Shown here: piece by piece, positions 43,614 to 52,172 of the stretch | Layout of the letters: each line of letters starts with the position of its first letter | How positions within the stretch are numbered: position 1 is the first letter of the stretch | Notes under the pieces: model-generated | Database searches by the model: none | Seen by the model: only the letters and a program-made list of their open reading frames with translations | Told to the model about the DNA's origin: nothing | Assembly: GCA_002840405.1 (NCBI GenBank) | Contig: PHAR01000005.1 | Span: 75,894-139,893 of the forward strand | Reading direction: 5' to 3' | Length of the DNA stretch: 64,000 nt | Source of the DNA: Deltaproteobacteria bacterium HGW-Deltaproteobacteria-8 | GTDB lineage: Bacteria; Desulfobacterota; Desulfovibrionia; Desulfovibrionales; Desulfovibrionaceae | Position numbers and translations under genes: made by a program

Positions 43614-45155
43614 TCAGCGCTTTTTGCGCTGCTTCTTGTTCATCTTTTTCTTTTTGCGCTCGGCCAGGGTCTTCTTGGACAGGCCCTTCTTGGCCTCTGC
43701 GCCGCCCATGTCGCCCATGTCCGGCATGCCTGGCATGCCCGCCATGGGGTTGCCCATGGCGTTTGACAGGCCCGGCCTTGCGGCCTGGGGCTTGCTGCCC
43801 GGCGGGGTGTAGCCTGCGGGCATGCCGGGGATCCTGGGCATCTTGGGCTGCTTTCCGCCGCCGCCCAGCATCTGCTGCATCATCTTGTTCATCTGCTCGA
43901 AATTCTTCAAGAGCGCATTGACCTCGCCCACGGTCATGCCGCAGCCCTTGGCGATGCGCGCCCGGCGCGAGGTGTTGATGAGCGCGGGCTCCTGGCGCTC
44001 CTTCTTGGTCATGGAGCTGATGATGGCCTCGGCCTTGTCGATCTCCTTCTCCGGGACCTGCATGTCGCCCATCTTCTTGACCATGCCGCCCATGCCCGGC
44101 ACCATCTTGAGGATGCTCTCGAGCGACCCGATCTTGCGCATGCGGCGCATCTGGGTCAAAAAATCCTCGAGGTCGAACTTGGCCTGCTGCATCTTGGAGG
44201 CCAGCTTCTCGGCCTCCTCCTGCTCCATGGTGCCCTGGGCCTTCTCGATGAGCGTCATGACGTCGCCCATGCCCAGGATGCGGCTGGCCGCACGATCCGG
44301 GTGGAAGACCTCCAGGTCGGACAGCTTCTCGCCCATGCCCACGAACTTCAGGCTCTTGCCGGTGACGCTCTTGATGGACAGGGCCGCGCCGCCGCGCGCG
44401 TCGCCGTCCATCTTGGTCAGCACCACGCCGGTGATGTCCAGGCGCGCGTTGAAGGCCTCGGCCACGGTCACCGCGTCCTGGCCGGTCATGGCGTCGGCCA
44501 CGAACAAAATTTCCTGCGGCGCGCACCGGGCCTTGATGGCCGAGAGCTCCTCCATGAGGGGCTCGTCCAGGTGCAGGCGGCCCGCGGTGTCGAACAGGAT
44601 GGCGTCGCACCCGGCCTCGGCGGCCTTCTTGATGGCGTCGGCGCAGATGTCCGCCGGGTTCATGTCCGTGGTGGACGGATAGGCGGGCACGCCGAGCTGC
44701 TTGGCCAGCACGTGCAGCTGCTCGATGGCCGCCGGGCGGTACACGTCCGCCGGGACCAGGTAGGGCTTGAGCTTGTATTTGGAGCGCAGGAGGTTGGCCA
44801 GCTTGGCTACCGTGGTGGTCTTGCCCGAGCCCTGCAGGCCCACCAGCATGATCTTGACCGGCTTTTGGCGCAGGTCCAGGCCCTTCTGCTCGCCGCCGAG
44901 CAGCTCCACCAACTCGTCGTGCACCAGCTTGACCAGCTGCTGGCCGGGCGTGAGGCTTTTCAGCACATCCGCGCCCATGGCCTTGTCGCGCACGCGGTCG
45001 ATGAAGTCCTTGACGACCTTGAAGTTGACGTCGGCCTCGAGCAGGGCCAGACGCACCTCGCGCAGGCCGTCCTGGATGTTCTTCTCGTCCAGGCGGGCCT
45101 GGCCGCGCATCTTGCGGAAGGCTTCTGAGAGGCGGTCGGTCAGGCTGTCGAACAA
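43614..45155 (-). CDS. ffh: signal recognition particle protein Ffh
   Basis: A 513-residue SRP54-type GTPase that binds 4.5S RNA and signal sequences and targets membrane proteins with FtsY. N domain ([17 protein letters not shown]), G domain with P-loop [15 protein letters not shown] (about 107-121), DTAGR (about 190) and [10 protein letters not shown] (about 246-255), and a methionine-rich M domain (330-440) with a Gly/Met-rich tail. The start is most likely TTG 45155: conserved sequence begins there and a GGAG ribosome-binding site fits. The ATG nearby is in another frame and the next in-frame start, GTG 45200, would add 15 residues. Confidence 0.93.
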   Translation of the reverse strand: MFDSLTDRLSEAFRKMRGQARLDEKNIQDGLREVRLALLEADVNFKVVKDFIDRVRDKAMGADVLKSLTPGQQLVKLVHDELVELLGGEQKGLDLRQKPVKIMLVGLQGSGKTTTVAKLANLLRSKYKLKPYLVPADVYRPAAIEQLHVLAKQLGVPAYPSTTDMNPADICADAIKKAAEAGCDAILFDTAGRLHLDEPLMEELSAIKARCAPQEILFVADAMTGQDAVTVAEAFNARLDITGVVLTKMDGDARGGAALSIKSVTGKSLKFVGMGEKLSDLEVFHPDRAASRILGMGDVMTLIEKAQGTMEQEEAEKLASKMQQAKFDLEDFLTQMRRMRKIGSLESILKMVPGMGGMVKKMGDMQVPEKEIDKAEAIISSMTKKERQEPALINTSRRARIAKGCGMTVGEVNALLKNFEQMNKMMQQMLGGGGKQPKMPRIPGMPAGYTPPGSKPQAARPGLSNAMGNPMAGMPGMPDMGDMGGAEAKKGLSKKTLAERKKKKMNKKQRKKR

Positions 45156-45248
45156 GTTCTCATCTCCAGTGCGTGCGCTTTGGGCAAAACATTTCCGCAC
45201 CGGCCATCCCGTGAGGAACGGCGCGGCACGGCATAAAAAAGAGACTGT

Positions 45249-45277
45249 GTGTTACATAAGCAGACAGGGCTCGTCAA
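45249..45277 (-). promoter_or_regulatory. candidate promoter of the ffh operon
   Basis: On the minus strand TTGACG (45277-45272) is followed after exactly 17 bp by TAACAC (45254-45249), about 95 bp before the ffh start. The -35 is strong; the -10 is moderate. It would drive the ffh-rpsP-khpA-rimM-trmD-rplS-rnhB-yraN operon. Confidence 0.5.
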
Positions 45278-45333
45278 GGGGGATGAAGGGGGGTGCGCCC
45301 AGGCGGCTTGAGGCTGCGGGACAGGGCATGGGC

Positions 45334-46701
45334 CTATCCGCCAAGCTCCGCGATCCATCTGGCCAGGGGCTCCTCGACCAGCTTGCGGATCTCGGCCAGG
45401 CGGGCCTCGCTCTCGGCCTCGAAGCGCAGCACCAGCGAGGGCGAGGTGTTGGACGCGCGCACCAGCGCCCAGCCGTCGGGGAAGACGAGGCGCGCGCCGT
45501 CGTCGCCCTCCAGGGTGTAGTCCTTGGCGAACTCCACGCGGCAGCGCTCGGCCACCTGGAACTTGGCATGCTCGGCGCAGTCCACGCGCAGCTCCGGGGT
45601 GACGAAGGTCCTGGGCCAGTCGGACAGCAGCGTGGAAAGCGGGCCAGCGGCCCCGGCCACGATCTCCACCAGGCGCAGGGCCGCGTAGGGCGCGTCGTCG
45701 AAGCCGAAGTAGCGGTCGGCGAAGAACATGTGCCCGCTCATCTCTCCGGCCAGGGCCGCGTTTTCCTTGAGCAGGCGGTCCTTGATGAGGGAGTGGCCGG
45801 TGGCGGACATGATGGGCCGCCCGCCGTGCTTGGCGATGTCGGCAAAGAGCAGGTGCGAGCATTTTACGTCGCCGATGATGGCCGCGCCCGGCTTTGCCGC
45901 CAGGACCTGGCGGGCGAAGAGGGTCAGCAGCCGGTCGCCGTGGATGACCTGGGCCTTTTCGTCCACTGCGCCGATGCGGTCGCCGTCGCCGTCGAGCCCG
46001 ATGCCGAGCTCGGCCCCGGACTCCAGCACTGCAGCCTTGAGCGCCACCAGGTTCTTTTCCTCCACCGGATCCGGGTGGTGGTTGGGGAAGCGTCCGTCGG
46101 GCTCGCAGAAAAGCGGGATGACTTCGGCCCCGGCGCGTTCAAGCAGGGCCTTGGTCACCAGCCCGGCCGCTCCGTTGCCGCCGTCCAGCACCACCTTCAC
46201 CCGGCGCGTGACGTTCGCCAGGCCGGACAGGGTGTCCAGGTAGGTGGGCACGATGTCGTGGGCCGTGGCCAGGCCCTGGCCCTGGGGGAAGCCCTTGGCC
46301 GCAAGCAGCCGGGCCACCTCCTGGATCTCGCCGGAGTGGATGGTGCTCTTGCCCGCCCAGATCTTGAAGCCGTTGTACTGGGAGGGGTTGTGGCTGGCGG
46401 TGATCATGACCCCGGCGTCGTAGCCCAGGTGGCGGATGGCGAAATAGCAGACCGGGGTGGGCACCATGCCCAGGAACAGCACGTCCACGCCCGTGCTCGT
46501 CAGCCCGGCCACCATGCGCTCCTGGAAGCCAGGGGAGGTCAGGCGGCAGTCGCGGCCGACCACGGCGCGCTGCGAGCCGCGCGCCAGGAAGTAGGCCCCG
46601 CAGGCGCGGCCCAGGTCCTCGACCCAGTCGGCGTCGAAGTCCTGGCCGACAATTCCCCGGATGTCATAGGCGCGAAAAATGCGCAGGCTGTTCTGGTCCA
46701 T
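45334..46701 (-). CDS. phosphomannomutase/phosphoglucomutase (AlgC/ManB type)
   Basis: A 455-residue alpha-D-phosphohexomutase that interconverts mannose (or glucose) 1- and 6-phosphates for polysaccharide and LPS sugar synthesis. The four domain signatures are present: FRAYDIRGIVG at the start, the catalytic phosphoserine loop MITASHNPSQYNGFK (Ser near residue 102), the metal-binding GLDGDGDRIGAVD (about 241-253), the sugar-binding GEMSGH and the C-terminal phosphate-binding RASNTSPSLVLRFEA. ATG 46701 has AGAGGA upstream. It lies 178 bp upstream of ffh on the same strand. Confidence 0.93.
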   Translation of the reverse strand: MDQNSLRIFRAYDIRGIVGQDFDADWVEDLGRACGAYFLARGSQRAVVGRDCRLTSPGFQERMVAGLTSTGVDVLFLGMVPTPVCYFAIRHLGYDAGVMITASHNPSQYNGFKIWAGKSTIHSGEIQEVARLLAAKGFPQGQGLATAHDIVPTYLDTLSGLANVTRRVKVVLDGGNGAAGLVTKALLERAGAEVIPLFCEPDGRFPNHHPDPVEEKNLVALKAAVLESGAELGIGLDGDGDRIGAVDEKAQVIHGDRLLTLFARQVLAAKPGAAIIGDVKCSHLLFADIAKHGGRPIMSATGHSLIKDRLLKENAALAGEMSGHMFFADRYFGFDDAPYAALRLVEIVAGAAGPLSTLLSDWPRTFVTPELRVDCAEHAKFQVAERCRVEFAKDYTLEGDDGARLVFPDGWALVRASNTSPSLVLRFEAESEARLAEIRKLVEEPLARWIAELGG

Positions 46702-47214
46702 GATCCTCTCAACTGGCTGCACCCGCCCTCTTGCGGCGGGGCATTTGTGCGTGGCGCCTGCTCCAGGTGCCACGCATAGTTTTATGGTGACGTATCCGCA
46801 TAGCACACCACTTGCCGAGAGGGAAGCCTCGCTGCTGTCCGGGCCCCGCTGGCGGCCCCCATCTCTCGGCATTTTCAGGGAAATGCCCTGTGCAGTTGTG
46901 GCGAACGCACCCCCACGTTTTGTGAAGCGTTCTGCACAAACAACATACTTACTTTTGTGTTCCACGTATTGACAGACCTGAATAGTTGTATAGAAGTGCT
47001 ACATTGATCGTACTAAACGCTCTTGCATACTGCGACTATGTCAGAACTGCATCAACAACAATAGGCCTCTTGAACGGCTGGTGGTTCGTTTGTACTTGAC
47101 GTTCGCGATTGGTTGTAATTATTGTTAGCTGAGAAACGAGTCTTCGTGGCAAGCCAATATAGGAACATTTGTTTTTATAAAGCTATATCGAAAGAAAAAT
47201 ATGGAGGTTTAGCG
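46702..47214. other. 513-bp regulatory region, AT-rich in its second half
   Basis: Gene-free region between the divergent phosphomannomutase and S24-like regulator genes. From about 46930 it is clearly richer in A+T than its surroundings. TTGACA at 46969-46974 with TAGAAG at 46991-46996 (16-bp gap), and TTGACG at 47096-47101 with TTATTG at 47119-47124 (17-bp gap), are the best promoter-like pairs for the regulator. I see no complete gene in it. Confidence 0.45.
46748..46776. other. 13-bp inverted repeat upstream of the phosphomannomutase gene
   Basis: TGCGTGGCGCCTG (46748-46760) pairs with CAGGTGCCACGCA (46764-46776) around a CTC loop; one pair is G:T instead of G:C. It is about 50 bp upstream of the phosphomannomutase start and could be an operator or an RNA hairpin in its leader. 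Confidence 0.5.
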
Positions 47215-47940
47215 GTGGCCAAACTTAAGAAGAAGTGCGACGAACGCCTTGAACAGTGGTTCGAGGAGGCCATGGATCGCATCAAGAAAGCCACTGGTGC
47301 CCGGACCCAGGTTCAGCTCGCTGACGTTCTGGAGGTCCGCCAGTCCAGCATCTCCGACGCCAAAAGGCGCTGCTCCGTCCCGTCCGACTGGTTCCTCAAG
47401 CTCTACCGCAGCCACGGCCTGAACCCCAACTGGCTGTCCGACGGCCATGAGCCGGTTTACCTGAACACGACCAAGGGCCACGTCAGCGCCGAGAACCTCC
47501 TGCGCGAGGCACCGGCCGCCTATGGCCGCACCCATGCGCGCGGCCGTGTCGTCCCGGTCTCGTCCATGGCCGGAGCCGGCACTGATTCCGCCGCCTGGCA
47601 GCCCCAGTCGGTTGAGGACCTGACCATCCCGGAGACCTTCTTCCGGCCGAACCTGCAGGTCTTGCGCGTGGACTCCCCGGGCATGGAGCCTGTGATCCTG
47701 CGCGGCGCCTTTGTGGGTGTGGACCAGGACCAGCGCCAGCATCCTGACGGCGACCTGTGCGCCGTGCACTTCCCCCACCAGGGGCTGCTCATCCGCCGCG
47801 TGTACTACCAGGATGGCCAGTTCGTGCTCAAGGCTGAGGACAAGGGCCACGCCGACCTGCACGTGCCAGCCGCCGAGATGTCCGAGCGCACCCTCGGTCG
47901 CGTCATCTGGGTCATCCAGAGCCTGGCCCCGCAGGCCTAG
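47215..47940 (+). CDS. phage-repressor-like regulator, HTH plus degenerate S24 domain
   Basis: A 241-residue regulator with a CI-type helix-turn-helix start (TQVQLADVLEVRQSSISDAK, about residues 27-46; WFLKLYRSHGLNPNWLSDG typical of the CI-repressor domain) and a C-terminal LexA/S24 signal-peptidase-like domain from about 105. The nucleophile position of the usual GDSMEP motif is a glycine (SPGMEP, G156), and the lysine of LLVKR is an arginine (R194), so self-cleavage is unlikely. Start GTG 47215 has GGAGG upstream. No prophage genes surround it; it may be a domesticated repressor. Confidence 0.87.
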   Translation: MAKLKKKCDERLEQWFEEAMDRIKKATGARTQVQLADVLEVRQSSISDAKRRCSVPSDWFLKLYRSHGLNPNWLSDGHEPVYLNTTKGHVSAENLLREAPAAYGRTHARGRVVPVSSMAGAGTDSAAWQPQSVEDLTIPETFFRPNLQVLRVDSPGMEPVILRGAFVGVDQDQRQHPDGDLCAVHFPHQGLLIRRVYYQDGQFVLKAEDKGHADLHVPAAEMSERTLGRVIWVIQSLAPQA

Positions 47941-47967
47941 CAACCAGCTCCTTGCAACACCAAGCGC

Positions 47968-47995
47968 CCCCCCGGCCCAGTCCGGGGGGTTTTTT
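47968..47995 (+). terminator. Rho-independent terminator
   Basis: CCCCCCGG (47968-47975) and CCGGGGGG (47982-47989) form a perfect 8-bp stem with a 6-nt loop, followed at once by TTTTTT. It ends the S24-like regulator transcript. Confidence 0.9.
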
Positions 47996-48106
47996 GCGCA
48001 CGGCATGGGGTCCCGTTGCCAGCTCCTGGCGCCAACCGGCTGTTGCGCCGATATATCCTCGACGTGGCGCGGAAGTTGCTATTCCTTCGGCAGCAAGGAG
48101 GACGCC

Positions 48107-48346
48107 ATGAACGCCCTGGTTGAACCCCAGCCCCAACACAGTCTGCCCACCGAGATGTACCGCGTCTATGAGGCCACGGACCCCTTCCACGAGCGGCCCT
48201 ACCGCCTGGCCCTGTGCCTGGCGCGCGAGAAGTGCCTGATTGAGGACATCAACTCCGGACGCAGGCTCATGCGCCTGGGCCGCATGGTCATGGAGACCCG
48301 CGAGGCGGCCCTGGCCTGCGCAGGAGCCGAAGCCCTGTATCTCTGA
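48107..48346 (+). CDS. small protein of unknown function
   Basis: A 79-residue soluble protein, no family recognised. The sequence is rich in Arg, Leu and Glu, with helices such as RLALCLAREKCLIEDI. ATG 48107 is preceded by AAGGAGGACGCC, a very good ribosome-binding site, which supports it as a real gene. It is a single gene between a terminator and an exported protein gene. Confidence 0.7.
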   Translation: MNALVEPQPQHSLPTEMYRVYEATDPFHERPYRLALCLAREKCLIEDINSGRRLMRLGRMVMETREAALACAGAEALYL

Positions 48347-48459
48347 CCCGTGCTGACGCGCGGGGCTGACCGGGAAAATAAAGTGTCGTCAGGTCTTGAT
48401 TTCCCCGACCACTCGGGCCAAGATGCCACACAGATACACACTTTTTGCCCGGAGGCTCC

Positions 48460-49101
48460 ATGCGTTGCACCCTGGCCGTCCCCGCCCTGACGGCGTGTTT
48501 CATCCTTGCCCTCGCCACGACCTGCCTTGCGAGTGAAGCCCAGGCCACAGCCCAGGCCACAGCCCAGGAGGCTGCCCTTGCGGCCCAGGCCGCGGCCCTC
48601 CCCGAGCCCGCAGCCGCCATCCCCGCGCCCCCGGCCGGGACCAAGGCCCCTAGCAACATCGACACCCCGCCGGCCTTCACCAGGCGGCCCGTGGCCAGGA
48701 ATAGGCCGGTCCGGCCTGACCTGACCTTTGCCGTGAAGCCCGCGCCCGTCGAGTTCCGTGGGCTGGCCTGGGGCAGCGACCTGGAGCGGATTCCGGGGCT
48801 GCTCCCGGTGACCAAGCCCGTGACCCTGGCCGGCACCTTCTTCCGCCCCGACGAGACCCTGCGCCTGGGCGAGGCCGAGATCCGCTCCGTGGCCTACTAT
48901 TTCCCCAAGGGCAAGCTCACGGGCGTGGGCATCATCTTCGAGGGCCAGGACAACTTCTTCCTCCTGAAGGACCACCTGATCGAGCTCTACGGGCCGGGCC
49001 GCCAGATGGGCGACCGCTACGGCTGGACCTGGAACAACTTCTTCATCGATCTGCGCATGCGCGAGAATCTGGGTGAGCTGCGCTACGCGACCCAACCCTG
49101 A
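48460..49101 (+). CDS. exported protein of unknown function
   Basis: A 213-residue protein with a Sec signal peptide (residues 1-25, CLA end), then an Ala/Gln/Pro-rich low-complexity linker with the tandem AQATAQAT-type repeat, then a compact domain from about residue 90 (PVEFRGLAWGSDLERIPGL and GVGIIFEGQDNFFLLKDHLI). The final part is similar in style to small periplasmic domains that follow a linker, but I recognise no family. GGAGG lies 5 bp before ATG 48460. The GGDEF-type gene follows 20 bp later. Confidence 0.75.
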   Translation: MRCTLAVPALTACFILALATTCLASEAQATAQATAQEAALAAQAAALPEPAAAIPAPPAGTKAPSNIDTPPAFTRRPVARNRPVRPDLTFAVKPAPVEFRGLAWGSDLERIPGLLPVTKPVTLAGTFFRPDETLRLGEAEIRSVAYYFPKGKLTGVGIIFEGQDNFFLLKDHLIELYGPGRQMGDRYGWTWNNFFIDLRMRENLGELRYATQP

Positions 49102-49121
49102 CCTGAGCATGGGGGCCGGCA

Positions 49122-49898
49122 ATGGCTGAAGATCCCGCAGCGCCACGGGCGCAAACGCCCGGCAGGGGCACGGCCCTGCTCTATGCCGCCACCCTGGTGG
49201 GCCTCTTCGGGGTGCTCCTGGCGGAATTCTTTGTGGCCTACCAGCTCCTGGCCGACCACCCCACCCACTCCCCCGGGCTCATCAAGGAGACCTACGGGGC
49301 CATGCTGCTCGGCGTTGCCCTGCTGGCGGGCCAGGGCGTGCTGGTGTACGCCGGGCTGCTCCGGCCCGTGCGCGAGAACTCCCTGGAGATCGCCCGGCTG
49401 AAGGAGTCCCTGGACAAGCACTGCCACCACGACGAGCTGACCAAGGTCCTGAACCGCATGGCCTTTGACCACATGATCGTGCGCGATCTGGAGAGCCTCA
49501 AGCGCTATGGCGCTGGCTTTTCGGGCATCATGGTCGACGTGGACAGCTTCCGGGCCGTGAACGATTCCCTGGGCTACGACGCGGGCGACCAGGTGCTCTA
49601 CGAGCTGGCCCAGCTGCTCAAGCAGCACATCCGCAAGGCCGACTGCCTGTTCCGCTGGCGCAGCGGGTGCTTCCTCATCCTGGCGGCAGGCATCGAGGCC
49701 GACAGGGCCCAGCTCTTCGCGGACAAACTTGGCGAGCTGGTGGCAGGGCACGAGTTCCACCATGGGGCGCGCATCGGCGTGACCTTGGGCGCTGCCCAGG
49801 CCGAGGCCCAGGACACCCCGGAGATCTTCATCGCGCGCGTCAAGACCGCTCTCTCCCTGGCCAAGGACAAGGCCCGCGCGCTGCCGGGACCAGAATAG
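49122..49898 (+). CDS. membrane protein with degenerate GGDEF domain
   Basis: A 258-residue protein with two N-terminal membrane spans (about 19-42 and 61-80), a short coiled coil and a GGDEF-type domain (HHDELTKVLNRMAFD start, DVDSFRAVNDSLGYDAGDQVL). The active-site GGDEF stretch is replaced by RSGCF (residues 180-184), so it should not make cyclic di-GMP; the first metal aspartate region is kept. A role as a GTP- or effector-binding sensor is possible. It follows the exported-protein gene by 20 bp, probably one operon. Confidence 0.87.
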   Translation: MAEDPAAPRAQTPGRGTALLYAATLVGLFGVLLAEFFVAYQLLADHPTHSPGLIKETYGAMLLGVALLAGQGVLVYAGLLRPVRENSLEIARLKESLDKHCHHDELTKVLNRMAFDHMIVRDLESLKRYGAGFSGIMVDVDSFRAVNDSLGYDAGDQVLYELAQLLKQHIRKADCLFRWRSGCFLILAAGIEADRAQLFADKLGELVAGHEFHHGARIGVTLGAAQAEAQDTPEIFIARVKTALSLAKDKARALPGPE

Positions 49899-49914
49899 GA
49901 AGACACCCGCATGG

Positions 49915-50080
49915 CCAAGGGGCGCTGCCCCTTGGCCCCGCCCAAGGGCCTGAGGCCCTTGGGAATCCCCATATGGCTGCTGTTTCTGCGGCGGGAAACG
50001 CCGCAGAAACAGCAGCGAGCATATGCGGGGGTCCGGGGGGAATCATTCCCCCCGGCGGGGTGCAGGGGCGGAGCCCCTGA
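49915..50080. repeat. modular hairpin repeat element 4
   Basis: A 166-bp gene-free block with the same modules as elements at 25349, 26870 and 38965: CCAAGGGGCGCTGCCCCTTGG (49915-49935), CCCAAGGGCCTGAGGCCCTTGGG (49941-49963), a perfect 18-bp hairpin with GGAAA loop (49976-49993 with 49999-50016) framed by two CATATG motifs, GGGGGGAAT/ATTCCCCCC (50035-50052) and AGGGGCGGAGCCCCT. It lies between two genes in the same direction, where it may also stop transcription. Confidence 0.85.
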
Positions 50081-50134
50081 TTATGCGCAGGGCGGTAGCT
50101 TCAGACAACAAGAAGGCGGGCAAGAGCGACCATC

Positions 50135-51298
50135 ATGACGCGAAAGAAACTGTTGTACATAGCCCTTGCGCTGTTGCTCGCCGCTGGCGGCTTCTATTAT
50201 TACAAGAAGGGCCGCGCCACGGGCGCGACCAGGGTGCTGGCCACGGCCACGGTGGCGCGCGGGCAGGTCCGGCGCGTGCTGGAGGCCACGGGCATCATCA
50301 AGGCCCAGGTGGGCGCCAGCGTCAAGATCGGCGCGCGCGCCACGGGCGCCATCTCGCGCATCTATCTGCGCGTGGGCGACCCGGTGAAAAAGGGCCAGAT
50401 CGTGGCCGAGATCGACGCCCGCGAGCTTGAGGCCCAGCGCCAGGAGGCCGCCGCCCGCCTGCGCGTGGCCGAGGCCAAGGCCCAGTACGCAGCGCAGACC
50501 CTGCCGCGTAACGAGGCCCTGACCAGCCAGGGCATGCAGGCCCAGAGCATCCTTGACGAGACCCGCCAGAACTACAAGGTCGCCCGGGCCGACGCAGCGG
50601 CCGCGCGCGCCGCCCTGGCCACGCTGGACGTGCGCATCTCCTACACCCGCATCGTCAGCCCCATCGACGGCGTGGTCTCCCAGGTCACGGCCCAGGAGGG
50701 CGAGACCATTGTGGCCGGCCTGCAGGTGGCCAACCTCGTCACCGTGCTCGACCCCTCGCGCCTGGAGATGTGGATCTACGTGGACGAGACCGACGTGGGC
50801 CGCGTGAAGACCGGCCTGCCCGTGGAGTTTCGCGTGGACTCCCAGCCGGGCAAGACCTTCACCGGCACCCTTGACCGCGTGTACCCGGAGCCGGAGATCC
50901 GCGACAACATCGTCTACTACAAGCCCCTTGTGACCGTGGACCGCGAACAGGCCCTGCTGCTGCGGCCGGAAATGACCACCCAGTGCAGCGTGGTGGTGGA
51001 CACCCGCGAGAACGTGCTCACCGTGCCCAACCAGGCCCTGAAGTGGGTGGGCGGCGGCCAGACCGTTTTTGTGGTGGACAAGGCCGCGCCTGGCGGGGTG
51101 CGCGCCGTGGCGCCCAAGCTCGGTCTGCCCGGCCTGGAGCAGAGCGAGGTGCTGGAGGGATTGCAGGAGGGCGACGTGGTGGCCACGCAGATCGTGCTCT
51201 CCGGCAACGAGAAGCCTGCCGAGTCCGCGCCGGTTCCGGACAAGGCCGCTGGCCCCAAGCCCGGCAAGCCGGGCCAATCGGGAAAGAAGGGCGGATGA
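50135..51298 (+). CDS. periplasmic membrane fusion protein (MacA/HlyD type)
   Basis: A 387-residue adaptor subunit of an export system with one N-terminal membrane anchor (residues 5-23). It has the biotinyl-lipoyl-like parts (GAISRIYLRVGDPVKKGQIVAEID and IVSPIDGVVSQVTAQEGETI), a coiled-coil hairpin between them (about 90-160) and a beta-barrel (TVLDPSRLEMWIYVDETDVG). The closest type is MacA, which pairs with ABC transporters. The gene overlaps the ABC ATPase start by 4 bp (ATGA), so the two proteins work together. Confidence 0.9.
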   Translation: MTRKKLLYIALALLLAAGGFYYYKKGRATGATRVLATATVARGQVRRVLEATGIIKAQVGASVKIGARATGAISRIYLRVGDPVKKGQIVAEIDARELEAQRQEAAARLRVAEAKAQYAAQTLPRNEALTSQGMQAQSILDETRQNYKVARADAAAARAALATLDVRISYTRIVSPIDGVVSQVTAQEGETIVAGLQVANLVTVLDPSRLEMWIYVDETDVGRVKTGLPVEFRVDSQPGKTFTGTLDRVYPEPEIRDNIVYYKPLVTVDREQALLLRPEMTTQCSVVVDTRENVLTVPNQALKWVGGGQTVFVVDKAAPGGVRAVAPKLGLPGLEQSEVLEGLQEGDVVATQIVLSGNEKPAESAPVPDKAAGPKPGKPGQSGKKGG

Positions 51299-52113
51299 GC
51301 GCGCCGGGCAACGTCATTGAGCTTGCGGGCATCCGCAAGGTCTTCCGGCAGGTGCTGGCCCCGCAGGAGGGGAGCGGCATGCTGGCGCGGCTGTTCTCGC
51401 GCGGGGGGGCGAAGCCGGCGGAGCAGGGCGGCGTCCCGGAGCCTGGGGGCGGCATTTCAGACGGGGCTGCCGGTGATGTGGAGGGCGGCGTCGAGGTCCT
51501 CTCGGACATCAGCCTGAACATCGCGCGCGGCGAATTCGTGGCCTTGCAGGGCACCTCGGGTTCGGGCAAGAGCACGCTGCTGCATCTGCTGGGCCTGCTC
51601 GACCGGCCCACGGCCGGGACCTACAAACTCCTTGGCCGCGATGTGTCCGGGCTCTCCGACGACGATCTCTCGCACCTGCGCAACGCCACGCTGGGCTTCG
51701 TGTTCCAGAGTTTCTACCTGGTGCCCTACGCCACGGCCCTGGAGAACGTCCTGTTGCCGGGCATGTATTCCAACACCCCCCAGGCCGAGCTGCGCCAGCG
51801 CGCGCTTTCGCTGCTGGACCGCGTGGGCCTGGCCGACCGCGTGCACTTCAAGCCCGCCAACCTCTCCGGCGGCCAGCAGCAGCGCGTGGCCATGGCCCGG
51901 GCCCTGCTGAATCAGCCGGAGCTCATCCTGGCCGACGAGCCCACGGGCCAGCTGGACTCCGCCACAAGCCAGGAGATCATGCGCCTGTTCGCCCAGGTCA
52001 ACGAGACCGGCACGAGCATCGTGCTCGTGACCCACGACGAGGCCGTGGCCGGGAAGGCCGGGCGTGTCATCCGCCTGGCCGATGGCCGGATCATCGCCGA
52101 CTCCGGCTCATAG
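51295..52113 (+). CDS. ABC transporter ATPase (MacB/LolD type) with N-terminal insertion
   Basis: A 272-residue ATP-binding subunit. Walker A is GTSGSGKST (about 86-94), the Q-loop [12 protein letters not shown], the signature [15 protein letters not shown] and Walker [15 protein letters not shown] are complete, so it should be active. Between the first strand (AGIRKVFRQ) and the second (VEVLSDISL) about 45 extra residues are inserted, glycine- and proline-rich, not usual in this family. No permease gene follows: the next gene encodes a radical SAM protein. The membrane part of this exporter must be encoded elsewhere. Confidence 0.9.
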   Translation: MSAPGNVIELAGIRKVFRQVLAPQEGSGMLARLFSRGGAKPAEQGGVPEPGGGISDGAAGDVEGGVEVLSDISLNIARGEFVALQGTSGSGKSTLLHLLGLLDRPTAGTYKLLGRDVSGLSDDDLSHLRNATLGFVFQSFYLVPYATALENVLLPGMYSNTPQAELRQRALSLLDRVGLADRVHFKPANLSGGQQQRVAMARALLNQPELILADEPTGQLDSATSQEIMRLFAQVNETGTSIVLVTHDEAVAGKAGRVIRLADGRIIADSGS

Positions 52114-52172
52114 CCGCCGCACATTTGCCCCTCTCATTTGACACGGACACTCCGGGCGCATACTGCCCGCAG

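Noticed and set aside
50135-52113. Complete MacAB-type exporter
   Set aside because: Only the adaptor and ATPase are present; no permease domain is fused to the ATPase or encoded beside it.
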